Source of the DNA: Bacillota bacterium
GTDB lineage: Bacteria; Bacillota; Clostridia; Lachnospirales; Lachnospiraceae
Direction: 5' to 3'
DNA: 62,665 nt
NCBI GenBank assembly: GCA_023410575.1
Contig: JAEYPP010000060.1
Span: 1 to 62,665 of the forward strand
Shown one piece after another: positions 9,447 through 17,852 of this stretch (its first letter is position 1; each line of letters starts with the position of its first letter). Made by a program: the position numbers and the translations under genes. The notes under the pieces are model-generated. The model worked only from the letters and a program-made list of their open reading frames with translations. It was not told where the DNA came from and searched no databases.

Positions 9447-9945
9447 TGCAAAATGACGTCAGACTTCTATCTTAAAGTCCTTTCAATAAGTTCAATCGTT
9501 ATTTTGCACATCAACAGACTTGCGAACTATGGGATGACAAACAAATTTTCGAAGCATACTGTTATGAAGTCGTCGTTACTTAGGGCCTGTACTTTAGGCC
9601 CTTATATACCGCTACGAACTTCATTCAAGCGAAAGCGTGTTGCGAATGAATTATGTTTGTTGACACATTCCCATAGCATTTTATTATGCAAAATGACGTC
9701 AGACTTCTATCTTAAAGTCCTTTCAATAACTTTAATCGTTATTTTGCACATCAACAGACTTGCTAATAATGGGATAACAAACATAATTCAGGAGCATACT
9801 GTTATGAAGTCGTCGGTACTTAGGGCCTGTACTTTAGGCCCTTACGTACCGCTACGAACTTCATTCAAGCGAAAGCGTGTTGCGGATGAATTATGTTTGT
9901 CATCCCATATTCACGATATCTCTCTGTGCAAAATGACGTCAGACT
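9447..9945. repeat. Two tandem 240-bp double-hairpin repeat units plus start of a third
   Basis: TGCAAAATGACGTCA recurs at 9447, 9687 and 9927, exactly 240 bp apart, each followed by AGACTT. Every unit has two hairpins: a short one (TGCAAAATGACG ... CGTTATTTTGCA, with inner GACTT/AAGTC) and a long one whose 21-bp arms are seen best at 9770-9790 and 9887-9907 (TGAATTATGTTTGTCATCCCA, one mismatch). The second unit's long hairpin matches the repeat at 1605-1742 closely; the first unit has a disturbed right arm (9650-9675). An open frame through both units is a by-product of repeat periodicity. No transposase is present. Confidence 0.88.
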
Positions 9946-9976
9946 TCAAGGACTTTGATACCTGAATGGCATCACA

Positions 9977-10031
9977 TAAAAAAGCTATACATTCCACCTG
10001 TTTGTATCAGAAACAAGAAAATATATAGCTC
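9977..10031 (-). terminator. Possible terminator downstream of the Nudix operon
   Basis: On the minus strand AGCTATATAT pairs with ATGTATAGCT across a roughly 30-nt loop and is followed by six T. It lies about 210 nt after the Nudix stop codon. The loop is long, so the call is moderate. Between 10032 and 10238 I see nothing else definable. Confidence 0.5.
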
Positions 10032-10238
10032 CTATAAGCAACATTATTTATTTGTTATTATTACATGATCCTCCATATTTTTAGCTCAATCAAACATATT
10101 GGACGATCAACTCATTTCATAATCAAAAATGAGAACCATCGGATATGTTAGCATAGAAAGAATAAGTTTGCAAGAAAAAATAATCACAGAATTTCTCTCA
10201 TTTATCTAATCACTTCTATAATATTTACATAGAGATAA

Positions 10239-10790
10239 TTATTCCATGTCAATCTTTACCTTTAAAAGCTGTAATTCTTCTAAATAAATACAGTGTGGAA
10301 TTAAATTTTTCTCCACCTTGTCCATACATTCCTCGAAGTTCATCCAAAGCACTTCGTCAACTTCGGTCTCTTGGAGGCGAAAATCTTCTGCTTCCATGTC
10401 TCTCCATAATAAATAAACATTACTAACTTGATTATCAAAAAATAGTTTTCCATAAAATTGCTCTTTAAATTGAAATCTTCGCTGTCCACAAAAAACCAAC
10501 TCTTCTGGTAATACATCAATCCCTAGCTCTTCTTTTAATTCACGAATGGCGGAAGGTATAAAATCGATACCAGCTGGAATGTGACCTGCGCTTGAAATAT
10601 CATAACAGCCTGGATAAGAGTCTTTATCATTACATCTTTTTTGCAGTAAAACCTGTATCTCATCACTCTTCTTTCGAAGCAACCAAACATGAGAAGTTCT
10701 ATGGAGAATCCCTTTCTCATGAGCAATGGTACGTTCAATTTGTTCTCCCGTTGGTACGCCCGTTTCATCTACAATATCTAAGTATTCCAT
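10239..10790 (-). CDS. Nudix hydrolase, IPP-isomerase-like subgroup
   Basis: 183 residues. The start MEYLDIVDETGVPTGE and HRTSHVWLL are typical of the YfcD/IPP-isomerase-like Nudix group. The Nudix box reads GHIPAGIDFIPSAIRELKEELGI: the RELKEELG metal-binding helix is intact, but the first Glu of the G-x5-E motif is Ile. Substrate is likely a nucleotide-linked or isoprenoid diphosphate, or the protein is a housecleaning enzyme; not decided. A TTTGGAGGAAG site precedes the ATG. Only 27 nt separate it from the histidine kinase gene, so it is probably the last gene of that operon. Confidence 0.88.
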   Translation of the reverse strand: MEYLDIVDETGVPTGEQIERTIAHEKGILHRTSHVWLLRKKSDEIQVLLQKRCNDKDSYPGCYDISSAGHIPAGIDFIPSAIRELKEELGIDVLPEELVFCGQRRFQFKEQFYGKLFFDNQVSNVYLLWRDMEAEDFRLQETEVDEVLWMNFEECMDKVEKNLIPHCIYLEELQLLKVKIDME

Positions 10791-10816
10791 CTGCTTCCTC
10801 CAAACCCTTTAAGTAT

Positions 10817-11728
10817 TTATTTCATTATATTCGACTCGTTTACTACTACATTTGGGAAGTATACTTGAATCGTTAGTTCATGTTTCTCAACAAAGGCACT
10901 TACTTTACCTCCCATCTGCTCCGCTAAGAGCTTTACAATGGAAAGTCCTAACCCTGTAGACTTTCTCCCACTGTCTCCTACATAAAAGCGGTCAAAGAGT
11001 CGCTTTACATCTGGCATCTCTTCTGAGTTAACTAAATTCGAAAACTCCATAACGATACCATGATCCTCCTTATACCGAACACGAATTTCTTCTTTTGCAT
11101 GTGCGATACAATTGCGAATCAAGTTCTGTACAATCCGAATTGTCATCTCACGGTCAGCTGTTACAATGACTGATCGCTCTTCTATGATTAACTTAAGTCC
11201 TTTTTCTTCTAGCATTGGAACTGCAGTCGCGAAACATTCTGCCACCAAATTAGTTAGGTTCAATTGTACCATAGTTACTTGTGGTTTTGCATCTAAAAGG
11301 TATGCATATTCAAAGAAACGTTCAATTAGATTGCCTAACTCCTCTATATGCTTTTCTACAATCTCAACCTTTTCTTCCTGTTCCTTCGATAATTCGTTTT
11401 TGCGCAATAGCTGAACATAGCCTTTAATTGCAGTTAGTGGCGTTCGTAAATCATGAGAAATATTTGCAATCGTTTTCTTTAAATCCTCTTCATCGGAAAC
11501 GACTTTAAGGCGGAGAGTTTCTTCCGCCTTTAAACATTTATTAATATTTTCAATTAATTGATTCAGTTCTTTATCAAACAAATCAATACTTATGATTTGA
11601 TTCGTTTGATTGCATAGCCTCTTATCTAGCAATCGATTAACGTTTCGCAATTGCCTCCTCATAAAGATGGCATATGCGAATAAGATAAGTATGAAAATAA
11701 TTAATATAACAATAACAAAGATTATCAT
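10817..11728 (-). CDS. Sensor histidine kinase, intramembrane-sensing type
   Basis: 303 residues. One N-terminal hydrophobic stretch (residues ~1-22), no extracellular domain, then a dimerisation/H-box NISHDLRTPLTAIKGY (His ~92), N-box LIRNCIAHAK and G-box GRKSTGLGLSIVK. The ATG at 11726-11728 has GAGGTGG just upstream; the GTG four codons earlier is part of that region. It follows the ABC genes of the same operon as response regulator 13587-14273. This RR-ABC-kinase order is common for systems that sense and resist cell-envelope peptides, with the kinase reading the transporter rather than the drug. That role is inferred. Confidence 0.92.
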   Translation of the reverse strand: MIIFVIVILIIFILILFAYAIFMRRQLRNVNRLLDKRLCNQTNQIISIDLFDKELNQLIENINKCLKAEETLRLKVVSDEEDLKKTIANISHDLRTPLTAIKGYVQLLRKNELSKEQEEKVEIVEKHIEELGNLIERFFEYAYLLDAKPQVTMVQLNLTNLVAECFATAVPMLEEKGLKLIIEERSVIVTADREMTIRIVQNLIRNCIAHAKEEIRVRYKEDHGIVMEFSNLVNSEEMPDVKRLFDRFYVGDSGRKSTGLGLSIVKLLAEQMGGKVSAFVEKHELTIQVYFPNVVVNESNIMK

Positions 11729-11775
11729 ATGCCACCTCACGACTTATTTTATCTCAAATTTATTATATCTCTAAT

Positions 11776-12558
11776 TTATTTTATCTCTGATTTTTTAAAT
11801 CCTACGTATGTGATTGCACGCATGATATTAATAAATACCAAACTAGAAATAAAAATTTTAATCAAATTTCCAGTACTCATGTCCATCGTAAGTACGGACT
11901 TACCATATGGAAGAAGCTCAACGACATCAGCCAAAGCAGAAATCTTTGCAGCCATTACCATGAAAAAATCGACGATAAAAAGAAAAACAACACCAATCAC
12001 GGTTACTACAACTGATTTTCTTACCTTAAATGCAATTGGAATGCAAATACTAAGTCGCGCAACATGTAAAACAATACTTACAATAAGAACCAAAATTGCT
12101 TTTCCGATATTATCACCAGTTATACCAAATCCCTGCGGATTTGACATTAACATTGTGTAGGTTGAGAAATTAAAGCTCGGTGAAAAAGTACCCTGTGTTA
12201 AAAATCCTATGAATCCTACAAGAGCATATGGAAGAACTAAGATACTGATGACAAGACAATAGATAATAACTTTGCTTGTAACAATTGCCCTTCTACCACG
12301 TGAAATCTCATCGTGTATATTCTTATTATCAAAATCGCTACAGATGATATTACCTGCAATCAAACTTCCGATGACAGAGATAATGAATACATCGGTTAAA
12401 CCTGAAGCCGTATCTGCCGGTACATCAAGTTTCCCTAAAGCTACTCCATTCGACAACACTGCTAAAATAATTGCACATAGTGTTGTTACCAAAAAGCTTA
12501 CTTTAAATGTCATAGATTTACGTAATTCATATAGCTTCGCATGCATGAGATTAATCAT
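11776..12558 (-). CDS. ABC-2 type permease (lantibiotic-immunity-like)
   Basis: 260 residues with about six membrane helices and no other domain; the pattern MHAKLYELRKSMTFKVSFLV at the start resembles the BcrB/EpiE/NukE-like permeases. The ATG at 12556-12558 overlaps the ATPase stop (ATGATTAA) and follows GGAGG, so translation is coupled. It pairs with the ATPase at 12551-13474. Likely exports or expels a peptide antibiotic from the membrane; no specific substrate is visible. Confidence 0.87.
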   Translation of the reverse strand: MINLMHAKLYELRKSMTFKVSFLVTTLCAIILAVLSNGVALGKLDVPADTASGLTDVFIISVIGSLIAGNIICSDFDNKNIHDEISRGRRAIVTSKVIIYCLVISILVLPYALVGFIGFLTQGTFSPSFNFSTYTMLMSNPQGFGITGDNIGKAILVLIVSIVLHVARLSICIPIAFKVRKSVVVTVIGVVFLFIVDFFMVMAAKISALADVVELLPYGKSVLTMDMSTGNLIKIFISSLVFINIMRAITYVGFKKSEIK

Positions 12559-13474
12559 TTTGTTCGCCTCCAATCACTGATAAATAGTACTTTTCAAGTG
12601 TATCACCCTCCACAGAAAATTTAGTTGGAATGACTCCATTCTCATAAATTGTCTGCATTACCATTTTTCGTTCATCCAAGTATTGAAAAAGCTGTACGCA
12701 ATGATTGCGCATCACTTTATATTCCTTGGTATGGAGTTTACTTTCAATGATTTGTACGAGTTTTTCTGGTTCATCACATTCGATCAATAAATGATGTTTA
12801 CAACGTTCCTCCAACTCCTCAAGCGTTAGTACCTGCTTAATCTCACCCTGATCAATAATAATGTAATCAGTTGCCGTTTGATATAACTCTGGTAAATTAT
12901 GACTCGAAATTAATACTGTGATATGGCGTTTTTCACATACCTCTCGAATTAAGTTACGAACCTCAACAACTCCAATAGGATCCAATCCATTCACAGGTTC
13001 ATCCAAAATCAATAATTCTGGATTGCCAATCAACGAGATTGCAATTCCTAGACGTTGTTTCATTCCTAATGAAAAATCTTTTACCTTTTTCCTCTTTACA
13101 TCTTGTAGTCCGACAGTTTCCAATAACTCATCATTAAGAGTGCTACTTGGTATTCCTCTCATGATACGATGTAACGTTAAATTCTCTTTTGCTGTCATAG
13201 CTCCATTCATACTTGGATATTCAATAAGACACCCAATACGTTTCAACTCTTCACAAAACTCCTTGTCATTATTGGAACCAAACAATTGAATTTTCCCTTC
13301 GGTTGGAAAACTTAATCCAGCAATCATCCTCATCAAAGTTGTTTTTCCTGCACCATTTTTTCCGATTAGTCCATATATTTTCCCAGCTTCTAATTGAAGA
13401 TTTACATTATGTAAAGCTTTAAAATTACGAAACTGTTTTGTAACATTACTTACATTTACAACCTCTTGACTCAT
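12551..13474 (-). CDS. ABC transporter ATPase, BcrA/lantibiotic-type
   Basis: 307 residues. Walker A GLIGKNGAGKTTLMR, signature FSLGMKQRL, Walker B LLILDEPVNGLDP, H-loop ISSHNLPEL; the ~80-residue C-terminal extension is typical of bacitracin/lantibiotic ATPases. It is preceded by the response regulator (gap 112 nt) and followed, with 8-nt overlap, by its permease. The two-component partner in the operon suggests induction by an envelope-active compound. Confidence 0.93.
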   Translation of the reverse strand: MSQEVVNVSNVTKQFRNFKALHNVNLQLEAGKIYGLIGKNGAGKTTLMRMIAGLSFPTEGKIQLFGSNNDKEFCEELKRIGCLIEYPSMNGAMTAKENLTLHRIMRGIPSSTLNDELLETVGLQDVKRKKVKDFSLGMKQRLGIAISLIGNPELLILDEPVNGLDPIGVVEVRNLIREVCEKRHITVLISSHNLPELYQTATDYIIIDQGEIKQVLTLEELEERCKHHLLIECDEPEKLVQIIESKLHTKEYKVMRNHCVQLFQYLDERKMVMQTIYENGVIPTKFSVEGDTLEKYYLSVIGGEQND

Positions 13475-13586
13475 GATTTTCCTCTCCTTTTCTCTTTGTT
13501 TAAGATAAGTATAATAGAAAAAGGTTTAGAAAAGGTTAAGACCATTCGAGTAATTGATAAGATTTTGTAAAACAGTACCTATACTT

Positions 13587-14273
13587 TTACGATATATTCG
13601 TATCTTTTGTTAATCGATATCCAAGCCCCCATACAGTTTCAATATATTCCTCCTCTGGGTCCGCCTTTTTTAACTTTGTCCTTAAATTACTCAGATGTGT
13701 TTTAACGGTATTATCATCTCCGAAATACTCTTCTCCCCAGATCATTTCATAAAGATTTGCTTTTGTAAACACTTTGTTCTTATTTTTTACCATTGCTTCT
13801 ACAATCGAATACTCTTTTGAAGTAAAGTCAATCTCTTGTCCATATACTGTGATACGCTTTGTTTGCTCTTCTAGAATCAGATTACGATGCTGATACGTTT
13901 TTGTTTTCTCTTCAATTACTTTCGTTCTGCGAAGATTCGCTTCTACTCTCGCTACGACCTCATCTAAATCAAAAGGTTTCGTAATGTAATCATCAGCACC
14001 TAACTTTAATAAATCAATCTTTATTCCAACCATGTCTTTTGCAGAAATTACAATAACAGGAACATTGGAATAGGAACGAAGCTCCTTTAGTATCTGATCC
14101 CCACTTTTGTAAGGAAGCATCAAATCAAGTAAAACAAGCTCATAATCTTGTTGCTTTAGTTCTTTACTTCCATCAATTCCAGAATAGACTGATTTTGTTT
14201 CATATCCTACATCTGATAAAGCTTCTGCAAGCATATGGTTAACATCTATGTTATCTTCTATAATTAAGATCAT
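13587..14273 (-). CDS. OmpR/PhoB-type response regulator
   Basis: 228 residues. Receiver domain with E6-D7 acidic pocket, phospho-acceptor D50 (LLDLMLP), SAKD and the Lys in YITKPFD; then a winged-helix DNA-binding domain (RITVYGQEIDFTSKEYSIVE ... ETVWGLGYRL). GGAGGGG lies 9 nt before the ATG at 14271-14273; the longer frame upstream has no ribosome site. First gene of the operon with the ABC pair, histidine kinase and Nudix gene. It probably controls that operon, including itself. Confidence 0.94.
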   Translation of the reverse strand: MILIIEDNIDVNHMLAEALSDVGYETKSVYSGIDGSKELKQQDYELVLLDLMLPYKSGDQILKELRSYSNVPVIVISAKDMVGIKIDLLKLGADDYITKPFDLDEVVARVEANLRRTKVIEEKTKTYQHRNLILEEQTKRITVYGQEIDFTSKEYSIVEAMVKNKNKVFTKANLYEMIWGEEYFGDDNTVKTHLSNLRTKLKKADPEEEYIETVWGLGYRLTKDTNIS

Positions 14274-14309
14274 TCCAAAAGTCCCCTCCTTGCTTTTGCA
14301 TTTACTTAA

Positions 14310-14318
14310 ATTATAACA
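14310..14318 (-). promoter_or_regulatory. Extended -10 promoter of the response-regulator operon
   Basis: On the minus strand the sequence reads TGTTATAAT, a full consensus extended -10 (TG-n-TATAAT), about 35 nt before the start codon. There is no clear -35 box, which fits extended -10 promoters or a need for an activator. Confidence 0.65.
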
Positions 14319-14349
14319 CACCTTTTGTAATTTTGATTTGTCTTTTTAT

Positions 14350-14452
14350 CAAAAAAAAGGAACTGTATGATATATTTTCTGTGTGCCACACAAGTCCACA
14401 AACCTTTGTGGGTTGCGATAGCGCACCAAAAAACTATACCATGCAATTCCTT
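14350..14452 (-). ncRNA. Structured RNA element, copy A (terminator with Y-shaped head)
   Basis: Read on the minus strand, arms at 14435-14452 and 14357-14374 (AAGGAATTGCATGGTATA and its partner) pair with two G-U and one C-A position and run into eight T at 14350-14357. The head contains the core shared with 14963-15057 and 28954-29065: TTGGTGCGC ... CCCACAAAG ... GTGGACTTGT ... GGCAC. It lies 40 nt after the csp stop and must end csp transcription; the elaborate conserved head is more than a terminator needs. Confidence 0.75.
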
Positions 14453-14491
14453 CTTTTAAAGTCTTCCTTAAATTACAAACACTCGATATGC

Positions 14492-14695
14492 TTAAGCAAC
14501 ATTAACATTAACTGCTTGTACTCCACGGTTTCCCTGAATAATATCGAAAGTTACGTTCTGACCTTCTTCTAAAGTCTTGAAACCGTCACTAACAATACCT
14601 GAGAAGTGAACGAATACATCTTCGTTAGTTGCGTTGTTTGTGATAAAACCGAAACCTTTTTGACCATTAAACCATTTTACTGTACCTTTATTCAT
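14492..14695 (-). CDS. csp: Cold-shock protein (CspA family)
   Basis: 67 residues, a single OB-fold: MNKGTVKWFNGQKGFGFI with RNP1 (KGFGFI) and RNP2 (VFVHFS). It binds single-stranded nucleic acid and acts as an RNA chaperone. TGGAGG precedes the ATG at 14693-14695; the longer frame has no ribosome site. A strong promoter (14822-14850) and a leader of about 120 nt with a large hairpin precede it; the structured element 14350-14452 follows it. Confidence 0.97.
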   Translation of the reverse strand: MNKGTVKWFNGQKGFGFITNNATNEDVFVHFSGIVSDGFKTLEEGQNVTFDIIQGNRGVQAVNVNVA

Positions 14696-14731
14696 GAAAA
14701 GATACCTCCATATTATAATTATATTTCGGTG

Positions 14732-14792
14732 AAAAAAAATCACATATTTTTGTAAATCATAATTTGCTAATCATGACTTACAAAAATATGTG
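14732..14792 (-). promoter_or_regulatory. Hairpin plus T tract in the csp leader (putative attenuator or RNA thermosensor)
   Basis: CACATATTTTTGTAA (14741-14755) pairs perfectly with TTACAAAAATATGTG (14778-14792), extended by TCAT/ATGA after one mismatch. On the transcript the stem is followed at once by eight T (14732-14739). This is a textbook intrinsic terminator placed between promoter and start codon. The stem is almost all A-U, so its stability should be very temperature dependent. Confidence 0.7.
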
Positions 14793-14821
14793 AATCAAAT
14801 TAATCATCTCAATATGTTTAT

Positions 14822-14850
14822 AGTATATATGAGCACTTTCTGTTTGTCAA
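14822..14850 (-). promoter_or_regulatory. csp promoter
   Basis: TTGACA (complement of 14845-14850), 17-bp spacer, TATACT (complement of 14822-14827). The expected start near 14815 gives a leader of about 120 nt. Confidence 0.88.
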
Positions 14851-14962
14851 GAACTTTTTTTATTTTTCTTATGTATCATGTTTATGACGAAGCATATATC
14901 ATCCACTTAATTCTTTTTCATACTCAACATGTTTGTTATTTTCAAAATCTTTCTTAAAGAAA

Positions 14963-15057
14963 GAACTGGATGGATATATTTTGGAGTGCAATACAAGTTC
15001 CACGTTCTTTGTGGGCTTGTAAGCTTAGCGCGCCGAAGAAAACATATCATCCAGTTC
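14963..15057 (-). ncRNA. Structured RNA element, copy B
   Basis: Arms GAACTGGATGGATAT (14963-14977) and ATATCATCCAGTTC (15044-15057) form a 14-bp stem with one bulged base. The head carries the shared core: on the minus strand TTCTTCGGCGCGC, then ACAAGCCCAC/GTGGAACTTGT as an inner hairpin, then GCACTCCAAAA. It lies 45 nt after the oppA-like stop. T-rich stretches flank it on both sides (CCCTTTTTC on the plus side), so it can terminate from either direction. Confidence 0.75.
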
Positions 15058-15102
15058 CCTTTTTCATATCTTTAAAAAATCACAAACATTCAAATAATTA
15101 GA

Positions 15103-16710
15103 TTACTCAATATCTGCATACATAAAGTGCCAGTAGCCATATGGTGAATGCCAAGAATCTTTAATCTTTGGACTCTGTAACCAGAAATCATTATAGTAAG
15201 CCAATGGAATACATCCTGCTTCATTCATTAATGCATCTTCTGCTGCATGTAATGCTGCAGAACGCTCAACAGGATCAACAGCTGTACGTGAAGTCTCCAT
15301 AGCAGCATCAAATGCTTCGCTAGTAAACTTACCATCATTATTACCATTTGTACTATATAAAACATCTAACATGTTAGATGGATCGTTATAATCTCCTACC
15401 CAACCATTTCTTGCAGCGTCGAACTCACCACCACGGCGCATTGGAGTAAAGCTTGCCCATTCAACAATATTTACTTCAAGGGTTACGCCGATTTCAGCCC
15501 ATGCCTGTTGTAAGTATTCAGCTACTACTTTATGATAACCGGAATCATTGGTTGTATACGTAATTGTTGGAAAACCTTCTCCATTAGGGTATCCAGCCTC
15601 TGTTAATAATGCCTTAGCTCCTTCAATATCAGCTGAAGTACTTAAGTAAGGTTTACCACCATTTGAATTATCACTGAAGAATGTTCCATCTGTATCAAGC
15701 CAGCCAGCTCCCATAAAGTTTGTAGCTGGTGAATAGGTGCCCTGCATTAATGTATTGGCTACATATTCACGATCGATTGCTAAGCTTAACGCTTTACGAA
15801 CTGTTGGATTAGTGAAAGGCTCTCTCTGGCAGTTTAATGACACATAGTATGTACCAATAATCTGCTCAACATGGAATTCAGAATTATCTTCAAGACTTGG
15901 AATTTCTTCTGTTGGAACATCTTTAATCATTAAAACTTCTCCAGTCTTATAAGCACTGTAAGCAGCATTGGCGTCTTCCATAAGAACCCATTTAATCTTA
16001 TCTAATTTAATTGCATCTTTGTTCCAATAGTTCTCATTCTTACTCATCATAATATGTGAACCAGGTACCCATTCTGTAACTTTGAATGGACCATTACTTA
16101 CATAAGTTTCTGGTTTTGTCGCCCATGAATCACCATTCGTTTCAATCGTAGCTTTCTGAACAGGACTTAATGTTGCAAATGCTACAATACTTTCAAAATA
16201 TGGACAATATGCTGAAAGTTCAACTACAAATGTCTTGTCGTCAGGAGCAGATACTGCTAATGCATCTACATTACCTGCACTTGCTTCCTCATATCCTTTT
16301 ACCATAGATAATACGGTTTCAGCATAAGGTGCTGCTGTAGCTGGATCACATACACGTTTCCAGCTATAAACAAAATCATTAGCGGTTAATGGAGTACCAT
16401 CGGACCATTTTAATCCATCACGTAAGTGGAATGTCCAAGTTAAGTTATCGTCAGAAACATCATAAGTTTCTGCTACACCTGGAACAATCTTGTTGTCTTT
16501 ATCGATAACTAAAAGACACTCATATGAATGTAAAATCATATTACCACCATCGACTGCACTATTTAATGCAGGATCAATTGTCTCTGGATTTGGTCCGACT
16601 TGTACTGCAAGTACTTTCTCATCAGAATCTGCTTTTTTTCCACAACCGGTGAATGCTAATACATTCAATACCATGACAGCAATAAGCAATAATGTTACTT
16701 TCTTTCTCAT
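15103..16710 (-). CDS. oppA: Oligopeptide ABC transporter substrate-binding lipoprotein (SBP family 5)
   Basis: 535 residues. A lipoprotein signal peptide ends at LAFTGC (Cys ~23). The body is an OppA/DppA-type fold: VAETYDVSDDNLTWTFHLRDGLKWSDGTPLTANDFVYSW is the family signature region. It captures peptides outside the cell for OppBCDF. It is the last gene after oppBCDF, 151 nt behind oppF, and is followed by structured element B. The unusual end position suggests separate expression from the operon, but I could not define a promoter in the gap. Confidence 0.95.
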   Translation of the reverse strand: MRKKVTLLLIAVMVLNVLAFTGCGKKADSDEKVLAVQVGPNPETIDPALNSAVDGGNMILHSYECLLVIDKDNKIVPGVAETYDVSDDNLTWTFHLRDGLKWSDGTPLTANDFVYSWKRVCDPATAAPYAETVLSMVKGYEEASAGNVDALAVSAPDDKTFVVELSAYCPYFESIVAFATLSPVQKATIETNGDSWATKPETYVSNGPFKVTEWVPGSHIMMSKNENYWNKDAIKLDKIKWVLMEDANAAYSAYKTGEVLMIKDVPTEEIPSLEDNSEFHVEQIIGTYYVSLNCQREPFTNPTVRKALSLAIDREYVANTLMQGTYSPATNFMGAGWLDTDGTFFSDNSNGGKPYLSTSADIEGAKALLTEAGYPNGEGFPTITYTTNDSGYHKVVAEYLQQAWAEIGVTLEVNIVEWASFTPMRRGGEFDAARNGWVGDYNDPSNMLDVLYSTNGNNDGKFTSEAFDAAMETSRTAVDPVERSAALHAAEDALMNEAGCIPLAYYNDFWLQSPKIKDSWHSPYGYWHFMYADIE

Positions 16711-16861
16711 AAATTTCCTCCCTTGTTTTTTTATATCAACAACTTAACGTGATGAAGTTTGAAAACATAACATTCATACTTCTATGAAAGAAATTACGAT
16801 TGTCAGTTATAATCATAACATTAAGTCATTAATAACATTAGTAAATTTATAGCAATAATCT

Positions 16862-17851
16862 TTAGTTTACCTTGTCTAAATGATGACAGGCTGCGAAGTG
16901 TCCCTTTGAAACTTCTCTCCATGCAGGAACTTCATTCGAGCATTGCTCATCTGCATATGGACATCTGGTACGGAAAGTACATCCAGATGGTGGATTCATA
17001 GGGCTTGGTACATCACCACTTAAGACAATTCTCTTATTCTTTCTTGCTTTCATCGGATCCGCAATTGGTATCGCAGAAATCAAACTCTTTGTATATGGAT
17101 GTACACTACGAAAAGTTATTTCATAACTATCCGCTAATTCAACAAGTCTTCCAAGATACATAACACCAATTCGATTGGATATATGCTTTACGACAGAAAG
17201 GTCATGTGCGATAAACAGATAAGTTAATCCCATTTGTGATTGCAAGTCTTCAAACATATTGACAACCTGCGCTTGAATGGAAACATCCAAGGCTGAGATT
17301 GGTTCATCACAGACGATAAATTCTGGATTTACAGCTAATGCTCTTGCTATACCAACTCTCTGCCTTTGACCACCAGAGAACTCATGTGGATAGCGATTAG
17401 CATGTTCCGTATTTAAACCAACTTTTCTTAGCATCTCTGTAATCATGTCATACCGCTCTTGCTTCGAAGATGCCAATTTATGAATGTCAATTGCTTCCCC
17501 TACGATATCACTAACTGTCATTCGTGGATCAAGACTTGCATAGGGATCTTGAAAAACGATTTGCATCTTACGACGGTATGGCAACATATCTACTTTTACA
17601 TTATTATCATGATCATAAATAACGTTTCCATCATATATGATTTTTCCTCCAGTTGGCTCATGAAGTCGCAAAACACTTCTTCCTGTTGTTGTTTTTCCAC
17701 AGCCACTTTCTCCAACCAAACCTAAGGTTTCTCCTTTATTAATATAAAAGGAGACATCATCAACAGCCTTTACAAATCGTTTGTTCTTACCGAAACCACC
17801 CGCTGGAAAGTACTGTTTCAAATGTTCTACTTGCAATAACATATTATCCAT
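16862..17851 (-). CDS. oppF: Oligopeptide ABC transporter ATPase OppF
   Basis: 329 residues. Walker A GESGCGKTTTGRS, signature FSGGQRQRVGIARAL, Walker B FIVCDEPISALDVS, and the oligopeptide-transporter C-terminal domain with CTFRTRCPYADEQC ... C, a Cys pattern that in DppD/OppD homologs binds an iron-sulfur cluster. It starts 1 nt after the oppD stop behind GAGGAGGGG. Together with OppD it energises uptake through OppBC. Confidence 0.95.
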   Translation of the reverse strand: MDNMLLQVEHLKQYFPAGGFGKNKRFVKAVDDVSFYINKGETLGLVGESGCGKTTTGRSVLRLHEPTGGKIIYDGNVIYDHDNNVKVDMLPYRRKMQIVFQDPYASLDPRMTVSDIVGEAIDIHKLASSKQERYDMITEMLRKVGLNTEHANRYPHEFSGGQRQRVGIARALAVNPEFIVCDEPISALDVSIQAQVVNMFEDLQSQMGLTYLFIAHDLSVVKHISNRIGVMYLGRLVELADSYEITFRSVHPYTKSLISAIPIADPMKARKNKRIVLSGDVPSPMNPPSGCTFRTRCPYADEQCSNEVPAWREVSKGHFAACHHLDKVN

Positions 17852-17852
17852 A

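Noticed and set aside
9453..9965. 170-codon frame with internal protein repeats
   Set aside because: 240 is divisible by three, so the tandem units keep a frame open by chance; composition is not protein-like and there is no start signal.
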